From contig CAJTVR010000114.1 of the NCBI GenBank assembly GCA_910580075.1, forward strand, positions 1 through 12,626: a stretch of DNA of 12,626 nucleotides, given 5' to 3'. The notes beneath the pieces are model-generated. The model was not told the origin of the DNA. It did not search any database and saw only the letters and a program-made list of their open reading frames with translations. A program made the translations under genes and the position numbers. Positions 8,130 through 12,626 of the stretch are shown piece by piece (position 1 is the first letter of the stretch; each line of letters starts with the position of its first letter). Origin of the DNA: an uncultured Eubacterium sp. Its GTDB lineage: Bacteria; Bacillota; Clostridia; Lachnospirales; Lachnospiraceae.

Positions 8130-8185
8130 CTCTTTCTCGTATTATTTAGGGAAGCAGTTTTGCTTTCAAAGATTACGAGAAAGGG
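8130..8185 (+). promoter_or_regulatory. Hairpin covering the SD of the transglutaminase-like gene
   Basis: CTTTCTCGTA (8132-8141) is perfectly complementary to TACGAGAAAG (8174-8183). The stem extends to 12 bp (8130-8141 with 8174-8185) with one G-T wobble. A second hairpin sits in the loop: GGAAGCA-type arms at 8150-8156 and 8161-8167 around GTTT. The 3' arm of the outer stem contains most of the AAGGGA Shine-Dalgarno (8181-8186) of the gene starting at 8195. No T-run follows, so it is more likely a translational control or RNA-processing structure than a terminator. The pairing is seen; the function is inferred. Confidence 0.5.
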
Positions 8186-8194
8186 ATTATATGA

Positions 8195-9625
8195 ATGAAT
8201 GCAAAAAAACTGATTGCTGGCGGCATGGCAGCGCTCATGCTGGCAGGAGGCGTCCTGTGCGTTCCGGTACAGGCACTGGCAGAAACGCCGCAGCAGAAAG
8301 CAGATGCAGATAAAGACATTCAGCCAGACCGTGAAAAAAATTACAGTTCTGACCCAATGCCGGTAACTGAAATGCAGACAGAATTTCTTCAGGCAGATGA
8401 ACTTGAAAATACTGGTGCACTGTCAATAAAAAATCTGCAGGAAACTACATCAGACAGCTATGACCTGGCTGCCAGCAAATGGGCGGGCAGCGGGGGAGAT
8501 TATTATTTCAGCCTGTTAAATACCGCTGAAAAAAAACTGTACCTGAATCTGAAAAAACAGGCTGATATTTATCTCACAGGAACAGATAACTTTTTACAGA
8601 CACAGGCCGTGCGGGACGGAGAAAACGTAACAGCCTATATCCTGCCGCTGATCTCTTATGAAGGACTGTCGGTGGAGCAGATGAAAAAAGTATTCAGCAG
8701 TTTTATGTTTGAAAATCCGCAGTATTATTTTATGAGAAATTCGGTAATATATTCTGAGAATTCGAATATGATGAGCGTCGGATTATATGAACTGTTTGCG
8801 GATGGCAGTGTCAGGGCCGGATACACCCGCCAGTTTGCTGAAAAGCTGGAGGCGTGGGATGAACAGATCCGTATGGCAGAAACAGTAACTGAAAAAGAGT
8901 ATCTGATTCATAAACTGATCTGTGAGCATGCAGACTATAATTACAGCACACTGACAGAAGACCCGGATGACCCGGAAATGAGCCAGAGCTGCATCAGTGC
9001 AGTTCTATTCAGCCAGTCCACAGTCTGCGCCGGATATGCCCAGCTGTTTACACTGCTGTGCAGCCGTGCCGGTATTACCTGCGTAACTGTGACAAGCGAT
9101 ACCCATGCATGGAATAAAGTGCGTATGGGCAGCAGCTGGTATAATGCAGACTGTACATGGAATGATTCCAGGGGCGATGATGAATTTTTAAATGTTACAG
9201 ATGAGCAGCTTTTAGCAGCCGACACCGAAAAAATGGAACATACAGCTTCACCGGAATGGGAAAATATCGTTCCGGCCGCTACAGCAGTGTTTGACGCAGA
9301 TGCAGCAAACATGCCGGATACAGCAGTTAATACTGTACCTCCGCAAAATGTGCCGGAAGAGGTCGTACTGGCCAGCACAGAAAAAAGTGCACTTACAGTC
9401 AGCTTTTCACCGGCGGCAGAGTGTGACGGCTATTCTGTGCAGTATGCTGTAAACGGAGCTATGCTTTCCGCATCAAAAGCAGAGACAGAAAGTACTTCCT
9501 GCGTAATCAGCGGCTTAAAAAGCGGGAAAACATATTATGTCAGAGTAAGGGCATATGAACTGGGCAGCAACGGTGAAAAACTGTACGGAGCTTTTTCTAA
9601 GAAAGTGAAGGCAGATGTATTGTAA
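8195..9625 (+). CDS. Secreted transglutaminase-like protein with C-terminal fn3
   Basis: This 476-residue exported protein starts with a signal peptide (MNAKKL, a hydrophobic core, and ALA-E cleavage near residue 29/30). A spacer and an alpha-helical region lead into a transglutaminase-like papain-fold core. Its catalytic triad is visible as C278 in STVCAGYAQLF, H304 in DTHAWN and D319 in WYNADCTWND. Residues ~386-476 form an fn3 domain resembling those in the muramidase two genes upstream. Such proteins in Clostridia are surface or secreted and may act as proteases or crosslinkers; the reaction cannot be fixed from sequence. ATG 8195 was chosen because AAGGGA lies 8 nt upstream and the signal peptide begins there; ATG 8191 is in another frame. 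It is last in the cluster and is followed by a strong terminator. Confidence 0.88.
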   Translation: MNAKKLIAGGMAALMLAGGVLCVPVQALAETPQQKADADKDIQPDREKNYSSDPMPVTEMQTEFLQADELENTGALSIKNLQETTSDSYDLAASKWAGSGGDYYFSLLNTAEKKLYLNLKKQADIYLTGTDNFLQTQAVRDGENVTAYILPLISYEGLSVEQMKKVFSSFMFENPQYYFMRNSVIYSENSNMMSVGLYELFADGSVRAGYTRQFAEKLEAWDEQIRMAETVTEKEYLIHKLICEHADYNYSTLTEDPDDPEMSQSCISAVLFSQSTVCAGYAQLFTLLCSRAGITCVTVTSDTHAWNKVRMGSSWYNADCTWNDSRGDDEFLNVTDEQLLAADTEKMEHTASPEWENIVPAATAVFDADAANMPDTAVNTVPPQNVPEEVVLASTEKSALTVSFSPAAECDGYSVQYAVNGAMLSASKAETESTSCVISGLKSGKTYYVRVRAYELGSNGEKLYGAFSKKVKADVL

Positions 9626-9717
9626 CTGGTTTTTAAATATGGAATCAGATTTTTATAACAAGGAAGATGGAAGTATTCCGTGCTGTGGCAGGCAGCAGAA
9701 GGGAAAATTAAAATCAG

Positions 9718-9733
9718 CCAGCTGTGCAGCTGG
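9718..9733. repeat. Perfect 7-bp inverted repeat
   Basis: CCAGCTG (9718-9724) and CAGCTGG (9727-9733) are exact reverse complements separated by TG. It lies in the 3' untranslated region between the transglutaminase-like stop and the terminator. It could fold as a 6-bp stem with a 4-nt loop in the transcript. No function can be assigned. Confidence 0.45.
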
Positions 9734-9750
9734 GAATGTGTGAAATGAAG

Positions 9751-9801
9751 GCCTGTGGCTGTATCGTTGTTTTTCAACAGATACGGCCACAGGCATTTTT
9801 T
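9751..9801 (+). terminator. Rho-independent terminator, possibly bidirectional
   Basis: GCCTGTGGC (9751-9759) pairs with GCCACAGGC (9786-9794). The stem continues through a T-G wobble, GTATC/GATAC and GTTG/CAAC (with one bulged A) to a short T-rich loop, and six T residues follow (9796-9801). This is a strong terminator for the plus-strand envelope cluster. It sits between convergent genes and ends 16 nt from the stop of the minus-strand gene. On that strand the hairpin is followed only by a weak T-containing tract, so function in that direction is less certain. Confidence 0.92.
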
Positions 9802-9817
9802 ATTAGATTTTAAATTT

Positions 9818-11074
9818 TCATGGTCTGCCGCTTTGCACCCATAAGGCAGGACGCACTGCTATGTCCATGGAATCTGCTGCATAGCCGTAGCGCATAACGG
9901 TTCCGTCAGGCGATACAAACGCAGCGCTGTCAGATGATTTGCCAGGCGTGCGCAGCCACCATGATTTCTGGCTGTCTTTCAGTTTTAAAATTTCATGATA
10001 TCGCTCTGCTTCTGATTCATCCAGCAGAAAAATATGATCTTTTGTATCACTGCCGCCTGATGTGCCATAAGTACTGTTTGCATTCGTGACGATATTGGAT
10101 TCTATAACATCCGGCTGTTCATATTTTGAAAAACATGATTTATAAAATTCCTGGTTCAGCCATCTGCGCAGGACGGAGTGTTCCCATGTTGTTTCCTGGC
10201 CGGATGTCTGATATACGGTTTCTGCTTTTGCCGGATTTTTCCTGACGAGCAGGAGGAACCTTTGGGAATCACCAGCTTCATCTGTCACAATCCATTTTAC
10301 ATTTCCGTAAGTAACCGTATCGCCGATTCGGGCAGTTTTTAGTATTTTCTTTTCGTACTGGGCTTTTCGTTCCAGAGAATCTTTATAGCCGCCGGTTTTA
10401 TCATGTAAAAGCCCGACAGCTTTTTTGTAATCACCGTTTTCAGCAGCTTTTACTGCTCTTTGATAATTGCATTCCAGGACACGTGCATCGGTGTCTTTAT
10501 ACCCCCTGCTTTTGGAAAACAGCGTATTTGCACGTTCATAATCCTGAATGCTCATCAGAATAGTGCCTTCCAGGTAAAATGCCTGCGGAGAGCATAAAAA
10601 TACAACGGCCCCGATAAGTGCCGCCAGTATGGCTGCAGCCGCCAGCCTGCTGATGACAGCTTTGCGCTGCTCATTTTTCCCGGCAGTTTCTTTCAGTCTT
10701 TCGCATTCTCTGATCTGGTCAGGAATGTCTTTATACTCCCGTCTCAGCCGCCGGAATTCTGCAATGGCTGCTTCATAATCAGCAGCGCTTTTTGCTTCGG
10801 ATTTTAACCGCATGCCCTCCTGGTACACTTCTTCGCGGTGTTCCCGGCGTGCCAGCGGCAGCCGTTTGCGGCAGCGCTTTTTGCGAACCTGGCTGTCTTC
10901 ATAATCATCCAGTTCTTCAAACATTCTTATGGCTTCTCTATACATATGAACTTTGTCTTCGGCCTGCAGCATTTTCTCTGCACCTTCCATGCGCCGGACA
11001 GCTTTCTGGTAATCGGCTTCCCGCTGCTGCTCCGGTGTCAGGATTATTTCGGATTTCTTCTTCTTTTTCGCCAT
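9818..11074 (-). CDS. Membrane protein with TPR-like repeats and DUF6273 domain
   Basis: This is a 418-residue single-span membrane protein. Residues 1-140 are highly charged, starting MAKKKKK, and contain two TPR-like units ending in DDYEDSQVRKKRC (56-68) and EYKDIPDQIREC (113-124). One transmembrane helix lies at about 142-162. Two more units follow the helix, ending in GYKDTDARVLEC (191-202) and GYKDSLERKAQYEKK (229-243). The C-terminal ~170 residues match the DUF6273 pattern: GDTVTYGNVKWIV, then WWLRTPG at 372-378 and VRPALW at 407-412. That domain recalls the formylglycine-generating-enzyme/C-type-lectin-like fold, but its role is unknown to me. Topology would put the N-terminus in the cytosol and DUF6273 outside (inference from positive charge). 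AAGGAG lies 6 nt before the ATG. The gene is alone on its strand and converges on the envelope cluster. Confidence 0.82.
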   Translation of the reverse strand: MAKKKKKSEIILTPEQQREADYQKAVRRMEGAEKMLQAEDKVHMYREAIRMFEELDDYEDSQVRKKRCRKRLPLARREHREEVYQEGMRLKSEAKSAADYEAAIAEFRRLRREYKDIPDQIRECERLKETAGKNEQRKAVISRLAAAAILAALIGAVVFLCSPQAFYLEGTILMSIQDYERANTLFSKSRGYKDTDARVLECNYQRAVKAAENGDYKKAVGLLHDKTGGYKDSLERKAQYEKKILKTARIGDTVTYGNVKWIVTDEAGDSQRFLLLVRKNPAKAETVYQTSGQETTWEHSVLRRWLNQEFYKSCFSKYEQPDVIESNIVTNANSTYGTSGGSDTKDHIFLLDESEAERYHEILKLKDSQKSWWLRTPGKSSDSAAFVSPDGTVMRYGYAADSMDIAVRPALWVQSGRP

Positions 11075-11154
11075 AAGCAGCTCCTTTCTTTTCAGGCTGT
11101 CTGCACGGACTGCCAGCCTGTATTTAGTATGGTATATTTAATCTGCATGCCTCT

Positions 11155-11183
11155 ATCTTATATTTTATTTGAGAAAAATGCAA
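11155..11183 (-). promoter_or_regulatory. Candidate promoter for the DUF6273 gene
   Basis: On the minus strand TTGCAT (11178-11183) and TAAGAT (11155-11160) are separated by 17 bp, about 80 nt before the start codon. Both hexamers match the consensus only partly. It is the best candidate in this AT-rich leader. The rest of the 321-nt gap between this gene and blaI holds the short fragment at 11260 and the blaI control region. Confidence 0.3.
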
Positions 11184-11259
11184 GGAGAACTATCCTGCCG
11201 GGGCAGATTTTTTAAGATGGAAAGTGTCAGTTCAGGCTGGGCGGAGAAGGGAATTTCAC

Positions 11260-11325
11260 ATGACAGATAAACAAATGAAACATGAGGGGCAGCTGTATGC
11301 AGCAGACCGGAGAAAATATAGCTAA
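11260..11325 (+). pseudogene. Possible N-terminal stump of an O-acetyltransferase
   Basis: An ATG with an AGAAGGGA box about 7 nt upstream opens a 21-codon frame: MTDKQMKHEGQLYAADRRKY plus one residue, then TAA. The pattern M-T-x-K-x(3-4)-G-x-L-Y-x-A resembles the start of maltose/galactoside O-acetyltransferases (Maa/LacA type, typically MTEKEKMLAGxLYxA). If so, only the first ~17 codons remain, and the body was lost at a junction just before the blaI promoter. The match is short and recalled from memory; a chance small open frame is the alternative. Confidence 0.3.
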
Positions 11326-11330
11326 ATAAC

Positions 11331-11359
11331 TTGACACTTGCATTGCGCCTGCATATAAT
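11331..11359 (+). promoter_or_regulatory. Consensus sigma-A promoter of blaI
   Basis: TTGACA (11331-11336) and TATAAT (11354-11359) are both perfect consensus hexamers with the ideal 17-bp spacer. Transcription should start near 11366, inside the operator palindrome, about 30 nt before the blaI start. Such a strong promoter would need repression, consistent with autoregulation by BlaI. Confidence 0.93.
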
Positions 11360-11362
11360 GGA

Positions 11363-11378
11363 TTATACATATGTATAA
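11363..11378. promoter_or_regulatory. BlaI/MecI-type operator palindrome
   Basis: TTATACATATGTATAA is a perfect 16-bp palindrome with the TACA...TGTA core that BlaI/MecI repressors recognise. It begins 4 bp after the -10 box, spans the expected transcription start and abuts the AAAGGAGG ribosome binding site. Binding here would block the strong promoter, so the site predicts negative autoregulation of blaI. The palindrome is seen; recognition by this protein is inferred from the family. Confidence 0.82.
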
Positions 11379-11395
11379 AGGAGGCGGGAAACAGC

Positions 11396-11782
11396 ATGGC
11401 AGATATTCGAAAAAAATTAGGTGAAGCAGAATTAGAAATTATGCAGGTAATCTGGAACAGTTCCAGCCCTGTGACCTCAAATCATATTTTAAGTGAATTG
11501 CAGGATAAGAGAAAATGGCAGCTTTCTACATTAATGACTTCTCTTTCGAGACTATCCGGGAAAGGATTTGTGAGCTGTGACCGTTCCACGGGGAGAAATC
11601 TGTATACTTCGCTTGTTTCAGAGAATGATTATAAGACTGGAGCCAGCAGACATTTTTTGAAGCAGCTGTATAATAATTCCATACAAAACATGATAGCAAC
11701 GCTGTATAACAGCAAGGAAATGCAGGCATCAGATGTAGAAGAGCTCAGGGAGTTTCTGAATCAGCTGGAGGAAGGACAGTGA
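11396..11782 (+). CDS. blaI: BlaI/MecI/CopY family repressor
   Basis: This 128-residue protein matches the BlaI/MecI family in length and order. LGEAELEIMQVIW is at residues 8-20, and a winged helix-turn-helix spans ~24-72 with VTSNHILSEL, W41 and STLMTSLSRLSGKGFVS. A YTSLVSENDYK strand follows at 70-80. The C-terminal dimerisation helices run from ~85 to 128, including NMIATLY at 98-104, the region where staphylococcal repressors are cleaved on induction. It should bind TACA/TGTA sites as a dimer; a perfect one lies in its own promoter. AAAGGAGG precedes the ATG by ~11 nt. The usual partner, the BlaR1 sensor protease, is missing except for a stump whose GTG start overlaps the blaI stop. The repressor may therefore lack its inducer-sensing pathway here, unless a BlaR1 is encoded elsewhere. 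Confidence 0.93.
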   Translation: MADIRKKLGEAELEIMQVIWNSSSPVTSNHILSELQDKRKWQLSTLMTSLSRLSGKGFVSCDRSTGRNLYTSLVSENDYKTGASRHFLKQLYNNSIQNMIATLYNSKEMQASDVEELREFLNQLEEGQ

Positions 11783-11835
11783 TTACAGCTTTATTTAAGA
11801 CGCTCTGGAATAGATGCATGGAGGGGGTAGTCTGA
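11779..11835 (+). pseudogene. blaR1 N-terminal stump
   Basis: GTG at 11779-11781 overlaps the blaI TGA stop (11780-11782), the usual blaI-blaR1 coupling, and has GGAGGAAG about 5 nt upstream. It reads M-I-T-A-L-F-K-T-L-W-N and stops after 18 codons. This resembles the first residues of BlaR1/M56 sensor proteases (M-x-x-L-F-x-T-x-L-N-M-S), just before their first transmembrane helix. Nothing resembling an M56 protease follows; instead there is an unrelated fragment. The coupling is clear, but the homology rests on about 11 residues. Confidence 0.5.
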
Positions 11836-12014
11836 GCACTTTTCATGATTTGAATAAAGGTATAGGTTTTATGGTCATCTTAGGGAAAGGCGAACGGCTG
11901 AAATTTGAAACAGACAGAGAAAACTATTCCAAAGAAGTTCAGGAAAAATATGACGAAGCTCAGACTTACCATGATGGGAAATGGATTATGTTTGAGCCAG
12001 ACGATTTCTATTGA
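11814..12014 (+). pseudogene. C-terminal fragment of a DUF3788-like protein
   Basis: This frame encodes 66 residues, of which the part from about residue 16 (nt 11859) looks like a real protein: GFMVILGKGERLKFE, then a helix, then YDEAQTYHDGKWIMFEPDD. The pattern G-F-M-V-x-x-G-K-x-E-R, followed by Y-D-x-x-x-T-Y-H-D-G-K-W-(L/I)-x-F, is one I associate with DUF3788-type proteins of gut Clostridia, which are about twice this length. The N-terminal half is absent: the frame starts inside the blaR1 stump and has no ribosome binding site of its own. It ends abruptly after F-E-P-D-D, earlier than expected. I read it as a truncated relic. The family name is from memory and uncertain; the truncation rests on the missing start. 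Confidence 0.4.
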
Positions 12015-12057
12015 CCTGGACGATGGCGTGAAGAAAAGATATGCACGGTATGAGTGA
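11995..12057 (+). pseudogene. Possible C-terminal tail of a DNA methyltransferase
   Basis: In the frame +1 to the preceding fragment the sequence reads TISIDLDDGVKKRYARYE and then stops. The core I-D-L-D-D-G-V-K-x-x-Y-A-(K/R)-(F/Y) closely resembles the C-terminal end of PglX-like (BREX) and related adenine-specific methyltransferases (IDLDDGVKVNYAKF). Nothing upstream in this frame continues the similarity, so at most the last ~17 codons remain. Alternatively it may be the frameshifted end of the DUF3788-like fragment. The evidence is a single short motif. Confidence 0.3.
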
Positions 12058-12125
12058 CGCATATTTGGCGGATGGACTGGAACAGGAATATAGTCGAAAT
12101 ATGGAATAATAGCTTGTCAATAAAA

Positions 12126-12146
12126 TTTGGATTCAGTGAGTCCAAA
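12126..12146. repeat. Near-perfect 21-bp palindrome
   Basis: TTTGGATTCA (12126-12135) and TGAGTCCAAA (12137-12146) are inverted copies around a central G with one mismatch, which would be a G-U pair in RNA. It lies 52 nt before the start of the SIR2-like relic, in an AT-rich gap. It could be an operator or a leader hairpin; no T-run follows. No matching protein is identifiable. Confidence 0.5.
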
Positions 12147-12197
12147 ATTTAGAAACACTAAAAATACTGTAAATATTTAAACACAGGGAGGTGTTAT

Positions 12198-12626
12198 ATG
12201 ACACTGCAAGAAGTGGTTGCAAGCTATGTTGAAAAAGATTTTAATGACACCTGGTTTTATAATGAAGAAGGAATACGTTCTGATTCGGAAAAGTACACAA
12301 TGCAGTTTCCGCAGGCGTTTCTCCTTTTAAAGCGGAAATAAGTGAATATATTACTTCGCTTTCTGCTGTTGATCCTGTTTATGCGGTGGAAGTTGAAAAA
12401 CTCAGAAACATTGCAAAAGACAATTTATCCGGTGTTATTACAACAAATTATGACTGCTTTTTCAAGAATATTTTTGAAGGTTATAAAACTTTTGTGGGAC
12501 AGGATGAACTGGTGTTTTCCCAGTTGCAGGGAATTGCAGAAATTTATAAAATTCATGCTTCTGTACAAAATCCAGAATCTATTGTCATTAACAAAGCGGA
12601 CTATCAGAAGTTTCATGACAAAGGCA
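12198..12626 (+). pseudogene. SIR2-domain gene, frameshifted, partial at window edge
   Basis: ATG at 12198 with a strong GGGAGGTG box reads 47 codons (MTLQEVV...DTWFYNEEGIRSDSEKYTMQFPQAF) and then meets TAA at 12339-12341. A frame starting at 12320 continues the protein without stops to the window end: SPFKAEISEY, then SGVITTNYDCFF, YKTFVGQDELVFS, GIAEIYKIHAS and SIVINKADYQKF. VITTNYD and the KIH(A/G)S segment are hallmarks of SIR2-family NAD-binding domains found in anti-phage proteins; the H of KIHAS is the expected catalytic histidine. The frames join cleanly if one T is missing in GCGTTTCTCC at about 12316-12325. The N-terminal GAG (FIGAG-type) NAD-binding loop is also absent, so a deletion near the start is likely. 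The rest of the gene lies beyond the window. Confidence 0.7.

Noticed and set aside
9641..9745. 34-codon plus-strand frame after the transglutaminase-like gene
   Set aside because: It has no Shine-Dalgarno and no similarity, and it ends just before the terminator; it is treated as 3' untranslated sequence.
11191..11213. Possible terminator CTGCCGGGGCAG followed by a T-run
   Set aside because: The stem is only 4-5 bp with a very small loop, and no plus-strand gene precedes it.
10838..11215. 125-codon plus-strand frame opposite the DUF6273 gene start
   Set aside because: It is antisense to the charged N-terminus of a clear coding gene, is Phe/Leu-rich as expected of a shadow frame, and has no SD.

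Overview
The window looks like chromosomal DNA of a Gram-positive anaerobe of the class Clostridia, most likely a Lachnospiraceae-type gut bacterium. This rests on gene style: AGGAGG-like ribosome binding sites, an Rpn/PD-(D/E)XK 'transposase' relic of the kind common in that family, a DUF6273 protein, fn3-decorated secreted wall enzymes and a BlaI-type regulator. No species-level assignment is possible from the sequence alone.

Layout. (1) 103-1629, minus strand: a complete Na+/proline symporter (PutP). (2) 1910-2697, plus strand: a decayed Rpn-family gene. Its promoter, Shine-Dalgarno and original N-terminus are still visible, but an internal deletion has removed the nuclease core. (3) 2766-3092: a small DUF1801 (YdhG-like) protein. 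(4) 3235-9625: five plus-strand genes that read as one cell-envelope cluster. They are a DegV lipid-binding protein, a 90-residue cysteine-repeat protein I do not recognise, a secreted GH25 muramidase with five fn3 domains and a Big_2 domain, glutamate racemase (MurI), and a secreted transglutaminase-like/fn3 protein preceded by a hairpin that covers its ribosome binding site. A strong hairpin terminator at 9751-9801 closes the cluster. (5) 9818-11074, minus strand: a single-span membrane protein with TPR-like repeats and a C-terminal DUF6273 domain. (6) 11260-12626: a stretch rich in gene debris built around one intact gene, blaI. The blaI gene has a consensus sigma-A promoter and a perfect TACA/TGTA palindromic operator, but its usual partner blaR1 survives only as an 18-codon stump. 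Around it lie a possible acetyltransferase N-terminus, a DUF3788-like C-terminal fragment, a methyltransferase-tail-like fragment and a frameshifted SIR2-domain gene that runs off the window.

How it fits together. The central cluster joins peptidoglycan precursor supply (D-glutamate from MurI) with wall cleavage (GH25) and secreted wall-associated proteins (fn3, Big_2 and transglutaminase modules). The cysteine-repeat protein sits 14 nt upstream of the muramidase gene and is the least explained component. The right-hand end resembles a decaying accessory or defence locus: SIR2 and methyltransferase-like pieces beside an orphaned regulator. No rRNA, tRNA, CRISPR array, intact insertion sequence or recognisable riboswitch was seen.
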